Source of the DNA: Papaver somniferum
Lineage: Eukaryota; Streptophyta; Magnoliopsida; Ranunculales; Papaveraceae
Reading direction: 5' to 3'
NCBI RefSeq assembly: GCF_003573695.1
Contig: NC_039364.1
Location: 69,088,256 to 69,152,255 of the forward strand
DNA length: 64,000 bases
Under the pieces are notes generated by a model. It made no database searches and had not been told where the DNA came from. It saw nothing but the letters and a program-made list of their open reading frames with translations. Shown piece after piece: positions 34,758-45,973 of the stretch. The first letter of the stretch is position 1. Each line of letters opens with the position of its first letter. Position numbers and translations under genes: made by a program.

Positions 34758-35635
34758 TGTAGATGGGGAAAAACAATTCGCTGGTTTTTTAGGAAAATGA
34801 AGAGACGATCGTTCAGACGAGATTCCTCAACCGAGCAAACTGTTCAACCTCACACAGATGCACTGCAAAGGGATTGCTTAGATTCGAGAGGTCAATCAGT
34901 AGGACTCCGGCCTAAACCAAGTCAATGGTCGTTCCAGAGTCAATTCAGTCACAAAGAGGGAGATGGTTTGATCTGTAGGAGGGAAGCTGAGAATTGTGTG
35001 GGATCAATGATGATCAAGGATTGTGGATGTGTTGAAGGTTTATGCAAGTTTTCTGTGAACTGTTGAGTTCAAAGTAAGTTCTGGTCGATTGATGGAATTT
35101 CTGAGAGTGATGACTCGAAAAATTATCCCCTCAATCATGGATCCAGAGAATTATTTATATTTTCAGAATAAACACATTGATCCCTGTAAGTATGACGGTT
35201 TCTTGAGTGAAAGAGTGGAAAAGTGGGAGATTGTGGTGAAACCAGTTCCAGGTCTTGCGGAGACTTGGTTAACCGTCCATCCACTACTTTGCTAACTCCT
35301 TCAACCGTTTGCGCGACTTACTTACATTTCTCATCGTGGATGAATCCACGTGCCGTAGGCCGCCATACTAAAATCCTAATTGACATCCCCCCATGTGACG
35401 TGATTGATGTCTCACGAATCGTGGAGCCTGCATGACAGACGTGTATTTTATTAGTCAGTTGTTGACTAATTAGACAATGAGTCTAGTTTTTGTTGAATTG
35501 AGCATGATTGATGAATGCTCAGTGATTCATGGATCGAACATGTATGTTGAGACGTATAGTTCTTTGAATGATGTTGACATTGCACGTATTAGCAAATATT
35601 GTAAATTCGACGACTGAGCATCGATTCGATGAATT
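34758..35635. other. Left unique part of F
   Basis: No recognisable gene. Frames of 68-89 codons at 34797-35435 overlap one another and show no domain. Sequence is otherwise unremarkable. Confidence 0.45.
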
Positions 35636-35990
35636 ACTGAATATTTATAGTTGGATCCATATTCAAGCAACTGAGCAAGTATTGCTCAATTCGACAAATT
35701 ACTGAATATTGATAGTTGGAGCAATATTCGAGCAACTAAGCAACTATTGCTCAATTCGACGAATTACTGATAAATTACTGAATATTGATAGTTGGATCAA
35801 TATTCGAGCAACTGAGCAATTATTGCTCAATTCGACAAATCACTGAATATTGATAGTTGGATCAATATTCGAGCAACTGAGCAAGTATTCCTCAATTCGA
35901 CGAATTATTGATAAATCACTGAATATTGATAGTTGGATTAATATTCGAGCAACTGAGCAAGTATTGCTGAATTCGACGAATTATTTATTG
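35636..35990. repeat. Alternating 65/76-bp tandem repeat in F
   Basis: Five copies beginning ACTGAATATTGATAGTTGG start at 35636, 35701, 35777, 35842 and 35918. The spacing alternates 65, 76, 65, 76, because every second copy has an extra ~11 bp (TACTGATAAAT type). It is therefore a 141-bp higher-order unit. Each copy contains GAGCAA...TTGCTC, a small inverted repeat. Confidence 0.9.
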
Positions 35991-37054
35991 GTGACGTGAT
36001 CCAATAAAATAATAATTAAAATATTGGTAAACTTCAAAATATTATATAATTAATCAAGATGTTGATTGCTGGATCAACATAAATTTATTAGTGTTTGAAC
36101 TTGCTCAAAATGATGATTTGTGGAGCGTTTATTCGAAACCCTAATTTTTTATCAATTGTTCGTCAATTGATGAATTGCTGAAAATAGGTCATGAGTGATG
36201 GAGGGACTGACCACATGGGATGGACGTCCATGTGGCGCCCAAGTTCTCGAGTGAGCGTGCATTAGGGCCCTTAGATGGCCAGTTGGTGAAAGAATGATGA
36301 TTAAATGCCGGTTTCATCATTTATTGAAATAGTGCTCGATTGAGCATTAGGTGATAAAACCTAATTATGGAAAAGTGTGGGACCGGACAAGAGGGAATGA
36401 GACCGGCTGTTGGTGGTCGTGGGACCAGCTGATGGCCGTTTGAGCAATCTCCAAGTCGTTTGAAAAGAGTTTGGACCCAATATGAGCAATTGCGCAAATT
36501 AGGTCAAAATCGTGAAAACGTGTGGGACCGGATCCTTGCAAGCTTTAGGGCCGCCCTTGGTCGGTCAAGGGAGCATGCCCATGTCACCACAATGTATGTG
36601 TCTCAGTCCTGAGAATTTCGGTATTTTCTGGTGTGCGTTTGAGCAATATGTTGGATTTTCAGAAGAGTTTGATCTTTGGCTGAAATTCTTGATTTTGCTC
36701 GTTTCATCAATTTTGAGAATATCAAAATAATAATATTTAAATATTTTTCGTGAATAGCCTAGTCGGTCATGTGACCATTTGACTTTTTGGCTTTTTCATG
36801 GTTTGAGCAATATTTGAGAAAATATGAAGAAACCATGATTTTTGCTCAAATTAAGGAGTTTCATGAGATGAGGGAAATAATAATTATGAAAGACTAGGGA
36901 TTGTAAGGTGTGGGACCGGGCATGGCTAGGGAATGGCCGGCCGGCTAGGTTTCCCGGCCCCGCAACACCTTTCCCTATTTTTATTATTTTTCATGAAACC
37001 GTCAAAATATGGAGAAACCATGAGTTCTGTTTAAACAAGGAAAATTGCTAGAAT
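35991..37054. other. F sequence rich in TTTGAGCAA motifs
   Basis: TGAGCAA/TTGCTCA recurs from ~36110 to 36850. A GC-rich segment GGCATGGCTAGGGAATGGCC lies near 36921-36940, and a related GACCGGCC...GGCCGG segment near 42091-42120 on the other side of G. No gene. AGAAT at 37050-37054 is the target duplication of G. Confidence 0.5.
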
Positions 37055-37690
37055 TGTAGGATCAGAATCTCGCAACAACACATGTCTGCGAAATTACTAG
37101 CAATACATCACGAAGACATCGCAGTATGATTTCAGAAATGACATAACAAATGACATCAGCTTAAACGTGAGAAAAGTATGATGATCGTGTTAAATTTAGG
37201 ATGTTTGCGAAGTTAACATTTGTAAGTTTGCGAAAATACCGCAAGCCAGATCCAAAATTAGGGGAATTGTTAGTTGTACCCCACCATATATGAGCTGTCA
37301 TCCATTATGTAAATATCTATATAAAGAGAAAGGCAAGAGAGAGAAAGGAGGATAATCAAAAAGAAAAAGGAGAGATACACTTTAGGGAGGACACATTTGT
37401 AGAGAGAGAGAGCAGAATTTGTATTATTATATTCTTCTTCCTTCTTCAAACAAGAGCTCCAAATACTCATTAATGGAGTCTCAATTGTAATCCATATGTA
37501 ATTACAAACAATCATAGTGAAGATCCCTAACCCCGTGGATGTAGATCACATTGATCGAACCACGTAAATCTGGTGTCTTATTTTATATTTTCATTATCTT
37601 TATCTTTATTTTCATATCAAATAAGTTTAGATCTAGAAATCATAGTCATGATAATACAAGGGGTTTGTTGTAGGATTTCCTGCAACTACA
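37055..37690 (+). repeat. 5' LTR of G
   Basis: Direct repeat of 41384-42020. It contains a CTATATAAAG sequence at ~37317-37326 that could serve as a TATA box. Confidence 0.9.
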
Positions 37691-37709
37691 TTTTGGCGCT
37701 GGAAACAGG
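37691..37709 (+). promoter_or_regulatory. Probable primer binding site of G
   Basis: TTTTGGCGCTGGAAACAGG directly follows the LTR. It has the TGGCGC start of many plant sites, but I cannot assign the tRNA. Confidence 0.6.
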
Positions 37710-37936
37710 GAGGAGTAAAGGATTTATCCCTCCTGTAGCTTGTTGATTCAAGAAATTTCCATGAAGATTAGTTATTATTCATATTTTTCTAGATCTACAA
37801 AGTTTAGGTTCAAAAATGGAAATTTTATGGAAGAAATCACACTTTTAGGGAGTAAACATCATCAATAATTCAAATACATGAAAGACGAAGATAAGATAAG
37901 AGGCATGCGCTGTAATTTCTGTCACAAAACAGAAAT

Positions 37937-38620
37937 TCGCACAGATGGTTCAAGGCTAAGCGAGCAATAAATAAGTCACGGGTTCGAATTCGCAGAGACA
38001 CCTATTTTTCATTTTCTTCTCATTTGCATGGGAGAATAAAAGAATAAGGAAAAAAGTTATGCGCTAATTTCGCAGAGAGGTTCTTGCACAATTGGTCCAG
38101 AGAGCAGTATGTGTGTTAGTGGTCGCAAGTTCGAATTTGCCTGCGAACATAGTTTTCTTCTTTTTTAAAGATAGCAAAAAAATGAATAATTTCGCAATAT
38201 TGTTTCATTATTTCGCAAACAAGAGGCAGCACAATTGGTCATCTGCGAAGTTAATGAGTTCATGGTCGTGTGATCAAGTCCCAACACATGCGTATTTTTT
38301 CGCACAGATATTTCTTTGATTATTTCGCACAGAAGAGAGTTGATGATAATTTCGCAGAGATATTTCGCAAAGAAGAAGCTTGCACAGTTGGTCAGGAGGC
38401 ATTAATGCAAGTAGCAGGTCGCGGGATCAATTCTTGCTTCTCGCATGTTTATTTTTGTTATGCGAAATTTATACAGAAGTGCCTCTCACACAGTTGGAAT
38501 TTGATTACTTCGCAAGAACTTTGATTACTTCGCAAGAGAGGCTTAGCACAGTTGGTATGGTGCAATAAAATCCAAGAAGCAGGTCAAGGGTTCAAGTCTC
38601 ACTTCTCACACTTCTTTTTG
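37937..38620 (+). repeat. Tandem array of five degenerate tRNA-like modules
   Basis: Modules begin near 37937, 38084, 38228, 38379 and 38542, so about 145-163 bp apart. Each has an A-box-like sequence (for example TTAGCACAGTTGGT at 38542, fully matching TRGYNNARNNGG) and, 43-46 bp later, a B-box-like sequence (GGGTTCAAGTCTC at 38588, GGGTTCGAATTCG at 37980, AAGTTCGAATTTG at 38128, TGATCAAGTCCC at 38271, GGGATCAATTCTT at 38423). The spacing is that of tRNAs and tRNA-derived SINEs. The stems do not pair well, so these are not tRNA genes. T-runs follow modules 1, 3 and 5. A partial sixth copy lies at ~38488. Confidence 0.7.
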
Positions 38621-38734
38621 CTGCGCGAAATTCATACATTTCAAGGCATTTATTCACTTCTTTGACAACAACAACGACTCACATGAAAGATAAGTACCAC
38701 TTCCTTGAACATTTTACTTTATACTAAGAACGAA

Positions 38735-39172
38735 TAAAAAGATTTTTGATTTGATTTAGAAAAAGCGATTCAATCGCACGATTACAAAGATTTCAAGATC
38801 TCGAAGATTATAAAGATTACTAAGATTTCAAGATTACAAAGACTTCAAAATTACAAAGATTGTGAGATTTCAAAATTACAGAAAACTGAGAAAATTCAAT
38901 TTATATGTTTCTCTAGAATATTTCTTTTGCCGAGAATAAAAAGATTTTTGATTTGATTTAAAAAACGCGATAGAATCGCAGAATTACAAAGATTTCACAA
39001 CTACGAAGATTTTAGAGTTACCATGTATTAGAATTTCTCTTGAATATTTACTTTGATTCAAATGATATGATATTATGAGAATGAAAGAATGAATGAAAGA
39101 GATGACAGAAATGAAAGAATGAATGAAAGAGATGACAGAAATGAAAAGATGAATGAGAGAATAAAGAAACAC
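38735..39172. repeat. ~197-bp duplication and short purine minisatellites in G
   Basis: GAATAAAAAGATTTTTGATT occurs at 38741 and 38934, each followed by a GCGAT...AATCGCA segment and ATTACAAAGATTTCA runs. Then GAATGAAAGAGATGACAGAA repeats at 39089-39165. Confidence 0.8.
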
Positions 39173-39189
39173 GAATATTTCGCAGAAAC

Positions 39190-39765
39190 AAAAAGAGAAA
39201 GGGGCGAACCTTTTATGGCGTCACCCTAGTTCGCGAATACAATTTCGAAAGAGGCAAATGTAAGACCTAAAGTACGTCATATAAGGGGGTACCTGTTGCA
39301 TGGCTCAGGGAAAGACTACACCGCCACCGGAACCTGAGTCATGGAGATTTGGGGTCAATAAAGCCCATCCGGGAGAGGCACCTTGGATTCTCAGCTTAAG
39401 CTTATGACTTAGGTTGGGCGACTAAGGTAATAAGGACTCTCCCAAGGAGTGCAGAATCCGATCAAGGCGCCGAGGTACAGGGTTGAGTCAAGAGTGCCAG
39501 GGGCGTCTGGAGCGTACCTTTCCATTCTTGACAAGTCTTGCTTATACTGCACTCGGCCCGAAGAAAACCCCACTTAGGGTGCAGTCTCGTAACCATAAGC
39601 CCTATAGGTAAAAGGGACAAGAGGCTGCCAAAACAACTGGTTGTTTTTAAGACCGGATGGGAGGAGCTAACCTTGTATGGTAGAAGTACGCCTCCTTGAA
39701 GGGGCAACCAGTGGGGAGATAAGGGCGGCACCCTCCATTAGGGAGATGATAAGTGTCTTAAGACG
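39190..39765 (+). other. GC-rich non-coding block in G
   Basis: Strikingly GC-rich against its surroundings, with no convincing frame on either strand. It includes GGGGGTACCTGTTGCATGGC, CCACCGGAACCTGAG, AAGGCGCCGAGGTACAGGG and CTCGGCCCGAAG. The lack of a frame together with composition suggests a constrained RNA structure or a captured fragment. I cannot name it. Confidence 0.6.
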
Positions 39766-39770
39766 CAAAT

Positions 39771-40085
39771 GTCATGAGGCTTTTTTACTCGCAAGGGTAT
39801 TAAGGCTTGTCATATTTGTGCGACAATCCTGACGAGGCAATAATACTAGAGAATAAGATAAGACGAGATCAATGGGTCATTACATGAAAGTGTGAAGACG
39901 TCCTGCGATTTCGTCGCAAGACGACAATGTCATGGGGATTTATTTTCGCAAGAATATTTAGGCCTGTCATATTGTCGCAACAATCCTGAAGAGGCAATAA
40001 TACAAAAGAAAAAGTTAAGGCAAGATCAATGGGTTTTTGCATGAAAGTGCAAAAACGTCCTGCGATTTTGTCGCAATGACAAGAG
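39771..40085. repeat. 158-bp tandem duplication in G
   Basis: GTCATGAGGCTTTTTTACTC (39771) and GTCATGGGGATTTATTTTCG (39929) start two copies that share CGACAATCCTGA-GAGGCAATAATAC and the CGTCCTGCGATTT-GTCGCAA end. Divergence is roughly 15-20% by eye. Confidence 0.8.
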
Positions 40086-40599
40086 GTGGCAAAATAAGAC
40101 CTTTCACTAGGAAGGCAAAATAAGACCACATAAGAAAATGAGTAAGCAAGTAAGCTTGCGAGAATGATTATATGTAAGCAAACAAGCTTGCGAATATGTA
40201 CATGGAAATGAAACTGAGGTAGTGAAAATGCCGCAGACTTGATATTATGATCATACTGTTATGAGATACTAATAGTGCAGGAAAGATGGAAGATGAAACA
40301 CAAGTAAGAACTTGTGAAGTATAATAACTACACGAAGAGGAATGCATACACTAAATAAAAATCCAGAGAAATGGAGAATGGAGGCAATTTAAAGCTACAT
40401 CAATTTTAGCGTGCAAAATGAGCTAAGTAACACAAACATTAGCTATAAATTGCAATAGATAAGCATTCTCATCATACAAGCATCATACTCGCATCATAAA
40501 AGCATTGCATAAGCATTTCATAGCATAAACATCGCATACACATTTCATAACATAATCATCACATAAGCATTATATTCGCACTAGTAATTTACAAAACTG

Positions 40600-40770
40600 T
40601 ACGAAATAATATTGCAGAATTTCACAATAATATCGCAGAATTAGCAGAATTATTCAGGATTACTCAGAATTTCACAGGATTATTCAGAATTTCGCAAGAT
40701 TATTCAGAACTTCGCAGAATGATTCGAAATTTCGTAGAATGTGTCAGAATTTCGCAAAATGTGATTATTT
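40600..40770. repeat. ~20-bp TTCGCAGAATTATTCAGAA array in G
   Basis: About eight imperfect units such as TTCGCAAGATTATTCAGAA. The TTCGCA word is common throughout the interior of G. A further ACTTCTTATACTTCATCAAGGAT array lies at 41067-41165. Confidence 0.75.
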
Positions 40771-41383
40771 CGAATGATGTGATTATCTCTCTCAATTATT
40801 TCACACAATTATAAGCAACTTGAAGAGATTATACTATCGCATGAGCACAAAACATGAGACAGAGGCAAGATAAGAATGAAGAAACAATTCGCACATTCAA
40901 CATTTTCTCAATAATTCTACCCTTATAGATAAAGAACAGAGGCAACTATGGATTACTAAGAAAACATTTTATGTTCTTTATATTCTCGCCAAGAATCACC
41001 AAAAATGGAGTAATAATTTCGCATGAATAGAGACAATACTTATTATTCTCATTCAAGGACGGACACTTCTTATATTTCGAGGATTTGAATACTTCTTATA
41101 CTTCATCAAGGATACTTCATGCTTCTTATACTTCTTCAAGGATACTTCATACTTCGCATACTTCAAAAGATGATACTTTTTATTTACTTCGCAACATTCC
41201 GGAACTTCACAAAAGAATAGAGGCAAGTACGTACTTTTCAAGTCCAGTATTCTTTCGCTCGTTCCTTCATCAACAAAGATCAAAGACTACTCCAACAACA
41301 CGTATCTCGCTCCAACAATTACAACAACGAATTTTTTCCTGAAGATCGCTCTTCAAGCAATATTCAAGAAAAAAGAGGCAAGA

Positions 41384-42020
41384 TGTAGGATCAGAATCTC
41401 GCAACAACGACATGCCTGCGAAATTACTAGCAATACATCACGAAGACATCGTAGTATGATTTCAGAAATGACATAACAAATGACATCAGCTTAAACATGA
41501 GAAAAGTATGATGATCGTGCGAAATTTAGGATGTTTGCGAAGTTAACATTTTTAAGTTTGCAAAAATACCGCAAGCCAAATCCGAAATTAAGGAAAATGT
41601 TAGCTGTACTCCACCATATATGAGCTGTTATCCATTATGTAAATACCTATATAAAGAGAAAGGCAAGAGAGATAAAGGAGGATAATCAAAAAGAAAAAGG
41701 AGAGAGACACTTTAGGGAGGACACATTTGTAGAGAGAGAGAGCAGAATTTGTATTATTATCTTCTTCTTCCTTCTTCAACCAAGAGCTCCAAATACTCAT
41801 TTATGGAGTCTCAATTGTAATCCATATGTAATTACAAACAATCATAGTGAAGATCCCTAACCCCGTGGATGTAGATCACATTGATCGAACCACGTAAATC
41901 TTGTGTCTTATTTTCTATTTTCATTATCTTTATCTTTATTTTCATATCAAATAAGTTTAGATCTAGAAATCATAGTCATGATAATACAAGGGGTGTGTTG
42001 TAGGATTTCCTGCAACTACA
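41384..42020 (+). repeat. 3' LTR of G
   Basis: Start TGTAGGATCAG after AAAAGAGGCAAGA, end CAACTACA, then the AGAAT duplication and the rest of F. Confidence 0.9.
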
Positions 42021-42399
42021 AGAATGAAGGAGTTTTCATGAGTTCATGAAAATAATAAAAATAATTTAAAATAAAGAAAAAAGGCGTGGGGGACCGGCCA
42101 CGACGGCATGGCCGGCTAGCCGGTGGGACGGTCCCCTAGGCGCCACTTTATTATTTTAATATTATTTTCTCTCTCCTATTTTGTGTAGGATTCCTCGTTT
42201 GTCCATATTTTTGAATACTCGTTCGTGCATTGGGGTACTCGATCGTGCATCATTTTCGAATACACTTGCACCATTTTCTTGGGGATTACTCAGTGACAGT
42301 CCAGATGCCCGGTTGTTGAGTATTTATTACTAATTCATGAAATCTATTAGAGAATGATTGATGAAACTGAGTAATAAAGGTGAGTAGTTATTTATTATC

Positions 42400-43030
42400 A
42401 ATCCATAAGATCAGCCGTGGATTCGATTATGGATTCGGAATAATAAAATGAGCATTACCATCCCATAACATCGTGGATTCGACTACGAAATCAGAGTAAT
42501 AAAATTATCTATTACCATTCCATGAGATCAGCCGTAGATTCGATCATGAAATCTGAGTAATGAGATTATCTATTACCATTCCATGAGATCAGCCGTGAAT
42601 TCGATCATGAAATTTGAGTAATGAGATCAAATAGATTATCTTCTAGGAATTCAGTGGTGAATGTCACGGTAGAATTAATCTATTGCAGAAGGAATATTAG
42701 CCAGTTAAAGTGTCATACCCGTTCTGAAAGGTGCATAGTCAGGAAACAACGAGTGTTGCCAATGTCCTGAAGGCGTTTTGCCCTCTCAATAATCATGTAT
42801 GGAGAACTGCCTGAATCTATACACGGTCTCTCTACATAGTCAGGGAACAGTGAGTGTCACCAACGTCATGAAGGCGTTAATACTATCAATTCTACGGAGA
42901 ACCGCCCAATCGTTATTCTATGTAAAGGGGGGTCTCTCTATGTAGTCAGGGAACAGTGAGTATCACCGACGTCCTGAAGGCGTTAAGTTCTCAATCATAT
43001 GGAGAACCGCCAATTATGTTATTCTACATA
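42400..43030. repeat. Two tandem arrays in the right part of F
   Basis: About four ~60-bp copies containing ATTACCATTCCATGAGATCA and a GTGGATTCGATYATGAAATC-like core (42400-42635). Then three ~101-106-bp copies starting CATAGTCAGGGAACAGTGAG at 42734, 42835 and 42941, each holding a CCTGAAGGCGTT and GGAGAACYGCC motif. Confidence 0.85.
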
Positions 43031-43206
43031 GAGGGCATGATGAAATGTGAGGCATTGAACGCTCAGCTAGTGGAGGCCTTTCGAGAAACATATTCATCAT
43101 GGCTCGTAAAATATGAATCGTCACATGCCTGAAGTCGTGTCAGAAACATGCAATATCATGATTTTACGATTTTGACCTTTGTTGAAAATCCACCATCTAC
43201 ATCAGG

Positions 43207-43389
43207 AAATGTTCAGTCGTCATGGCCGGGCATTGAAACTGGCATGTGAGCCAGAATTGAATGTACAACCATCACGGCCGTACATCGTAGTTGGCCAGGG
43301 TGGTGAGGTGCAACCATCACGGCCTGGGGAGTTGATGAATGATTTTTGGTCCCCCAATCAAAGTTATAAAAATATCTTTTAACCATATA
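43207..43389 (+). repeat. LTR2 of C, middle piece
   Basis: AAATGTTCAGTCGTCATGGC to ACCATATA. It matches 32258-32442 of LTR1 and is cut at an A|T dinucleotide by Helitron H. Confidence 0.87.
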
Positions 43390-43418
43390 CTAGATTTTAT
43401 GCCCGTGCTACGCACCGG
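43390..43418 (-). terminator. Helitron 3' terminus: hairpin and CTAG
   Basis: Read on the '-' strand: CCGGTGCGTAGCACGGGC, ATAAAAT, CTAG, followed by host T. In Helitrons this hairpin ends rolling-circle transfer; it is not a transcription terminator. Confidence 0.75.
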
Positions 43419-43479
43419 ACAGACCCGACAACCATCTACCATCATTTTTTTTTACTTTTAACCATAATTTTTGTTTGGT

Positions 43480-43760
43480 GTGATGTTGCTTTGTCTCGCC
43501 CCTTCATGCATATCTTTTTGGTGTCGCGGGGCTTTGCCCTGCCCCGTTGCTTAGAATTTTTTATTTGGTGTGGCTCGGCTTCGCCTCGCTCCGTCCCAAT
43601 ACATGTCTTTTGATTTGGTCTCGGCTTCGCCTCGTCCGTCCCGATGTATGCTTGGCTCGGCTTCGCCTCGCCCCGATGCATGCTTAGAATTTCTGGTTTG
43701 GTGTGGCTCGACTTGAACCTTGCACTATAGCTTAGGATTTTTAATTTGGGGTGGTTCAGT
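43480..43760. repeat. GGCTCGGCTTCGCCTCG minisatellite in H
   Basis: About four imperfect ~60-bp units combining GTGGCTCGGCTTCGCCTCG, CCCGTCCC and ATGCATGCTTAGAATTT. GC-rich in an AT-rich region. The 112-aa frame through it on the '-' strand is a product of the repeat. Confidence 0.75.
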
Positions 43761-45502
43761 TTCGACTCAGCCCGTCCCAATAATTTTAGTGCATTATCAT
43801 TTGCAGTTACAGCTAAAAAGGTTCTCTGATCAATGGGCTGACTTTCTTTGGAACTCTAAGATATAAGCCAATAATACTGTATAATAGTTAACGTGCAATT
43901 CAAATAGAAAGGGTTAATCAGCCCTAATTGATAAACCCTCACCATATATACCCATTGAGTGATCACAACAAATAAATTTTTTTTATATATTACAAACGGA
44001 TATACATCACTTGTACAGTAACACAATTGAGAACTTCTATAGGGCAATTACCTTAATCCCAAGTATTGACCTTTCAACCTCAGCATTAACATTACATACG
44101 GAAAGGAAGCCACGACTTACAAACATATAAGTGAGAGTCCGGTATGTATGTGCATTTCATACAAAAGAGTGCAAGGACAGTACCATACCCATATAAATTT
44201 TATTCATTTTCGCCTGTGCTTTGACTTTCAAAGCAAAATACTTACCAGAGGATCTTATTCCAAGATCACACTTATGCCATGACCTAAAATTCAACAATGT
44301 ATTATACACATGTTTTATGCACATAAATTACATTTGTTGTTGCCTATATATCCAACAGCAACTTCTTTAAACAACAAAATTGTTTCTTCCCGTTGCAAAA
44401 ATACCACTTCCACCAACGAATTGTTTTTTATTTCTAAAGACAAACAAAGGAACCTAAGAATCCTCTCTAAAACATTATAAATCATTTTGGTTTTTACATA
44501 TGCTAAAGCTGAGAGTAATATTGTCAATACACAACCTTAAAAATTAATCCATCCAGCCACATATGCAACCAACACCACAACCCCTGCAAAGAGTAATGGC
44601 TTAGAAACCAACAAATTATTTCGACGCCACTAAAAGCAGTCAGTAGGGATATAAGAAGATAAAAACCGTACTCACCACGATTTCCACTGTCTTTGTCCCA
44701 TTCACCTCCATGTCCTCAGTTTAAGTGTCCACCATATTCAGTTTTAAGAAAATTTTGCTGAGTAACATATAATATATACCATTCCGTTATACTAATTAGC
44801 AAAGCTTTTTGCAACACCTTTATAATGCTTACCACGATTCCCATTGCTCTTGCCTCTCCTACGGCCAGCTAAGTTCCTACACGGAAGTTCTGTGTACATA
44901 AACCTAAGTTTGTAATGGGATACGTTCAACTTTGATAATGTTTCTAAATTTCCATCATTAAAACATCCACAATATGAAGTTAATTAAAATTCAAATTAAA
45001 CAAAGTTGTAGAATTATTTTATTTCAATACATACCATAGTGTTCTATCACCTTATCCTGCACCAAGAGACAAACCTTAGAAAATTTGTGATTTGGAGCCA
45101 TATCTTTCAGATTGTATTAATAATTTTAGAACTAAACCCAATTTCAGAACTGACCGTACTTTAGAAAATGTGCCCGTGCAAACCTTAAAAAAATATGATT
45201 TGGAGCCATATCTTTCAGATTGTATTACTAATTTTAGAATTAAACTCAATTTAGAATTAAACTCAATTTAAGAACCGAAAGAGAAAACCTGAATTAGTCA
45301 CCATCAGCCGAAAACTCATTTTTTGGTAATTTGGTGTATCTATTAATTTCTTACTACCCATTACTAATCAAATTTCTGATTCAATTCACACAAACCTAAC
45401 TTAAGATTTCAATTTCTAAAAGAAACTAAAAGTAAACCCTATATAATTCTCTATTCCTCAAACCCATCACTAATTACTCAGTTTATAATTCAATTTTACA
45501 TA
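43761..45502. other. Interior of H without a recognised gene
   Basis: AT-rich. On the '-' strand, two short stretches ending in GT (around 44675-44700 and 44826-44870) could be decayed exons, as both encode GNRG-like endings before a GTGAG/GTAAG donor. This is weak. A ~75-bp duplication (GATTTGGAGCCATATCTTTC) occurs at 45090 and 45190. Confidence 0.4.
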
Positions 45503-45802
45503 CTCCCTCCGTTCCTAATTAATAGGCTAGTTTTGTTTTTAGAGAAAATTAAGAGAACTCATTCAAAGTGGTCCTTATGACACTTGTCAATAAAAGAAGT
45601 GAAGTGAAATGGTCCCCATGACACTTGTCAGCAAAAGAAGTAAAGTGAAATGGTCCACATGACACTTGTCGTAAAAAGAAGTTAAGAGAAAAGTGATCCC
45701 AGAAAACTAAAGTAACATTTGACTTTCCCAATTAGGAAACCAGCCTATTTTTTTGAAACATCTATTTATAAAAACCAACCTATTATTTAAGAACGAAGGG
45801 AG
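45503..45802. mobile_element. Stowaway-like MITE
   Basis: 300 bp with terminal inverted repeats CTCCCTCCGTTCCTAATTAA and its complement ending GAACGAAGGGAG, flanked by TA on both sides (45501-45502, 45803-45804). The CTCCCTCCGTTCC end is the known Stowaway (Tc1/mariner) type. Inside are three ~43-bp tandem units with GTGGTCC-TATGACACTTGTC at about 45568-45690. Confidence 0.9.
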
Positions 45803-45973
45803 TATATTTAAGAGACAATTGCCAAACCCTAATTTATACATTCTGATTTACCTTCCCATGAGTTTGAGTCAACCAAAACATTCAGTACAACCATCATCAT
45901 CCCTTTCCTAAGCTTTATTCTCATCCTTCGATCTCCAGACTGCTCTTCATTCCTTTATCTCAAAAAAAAAACC

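Larger units (their letters stand above)
37055..42020 (+). mobile_element. Element G: non-coding LTR retrotransposon with tRNA-like array
   Basis: Two ~636-bp LTRs (37055-37690, 41384-42020) start TGTAGGATCAG and end CAACTACA. AGAAT flanks the element on both sides. The interior (37691-41383) has no frame with retroelement domains. It contains, in order, a primer-like site, five tRNA-like modules, A/T-rich duplicated segments, a GC-rich ~570-bp block and several tandem arrays. LTRs differ by about 4% by eye. The orientation is set by the purine tract AAAAAAGAGGCAAGA before 41384. Confidence 0.88.
34758..43201. mobile_element. Element F: probable solo LTR (~3.5 kb) carrying G
   Basis: TCAGG (34753-34757, 43202-43206) flanks it. 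The ends are TGTAGATGG and CCATCTACA, a 9-bp inverted pair of the TG...CA kind. Without G (37055-42020 plus its duplication) it is ~3.47 kb. I find no internal LTR pair, primer site or coding region, so a solo LTR of a large-LTR element is the simplest reading; an unusual non-autonomous element is the alternative. It is built largely of tandem repeats. The orientation cannot be told. Confidence 0.65.

Noticed and set aside
34797..35435. Three overlapping frames of 68-89 codons in F
   Set aside because: No homology that I recognise, no shared frame, non-coding composition.
35636..35990. Regularly spaced repeats, CRISPR-like at first sight
   Set aside because: Copies are contiguous tandem units with no unique spacers, in a plant transposon.
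37937..38620. Functional tRNA genes
   Set aside because: Boxes and spacing fit, but acceptor and T stems do not pair and there is no credible anticodon arm; kept as tRNA-like repeats.
39462..39731. 89-codon '-' strand frame in G
   Set aside because: It lies in the GC-rich block, has no domain, and an open frame is expected from the composition.
43442..43780. 112-codon '-' strand frame in Helitron H
   Set aside because: Runs through the GGCTCGGCTTCGCC minisatellite; the protein is just repeat translation.
44660..44880. Captured exons in Helitron H
   Set aside because: Two short GNRG-like ends before GT donors are too short and low-complexity to call a gene fragment.
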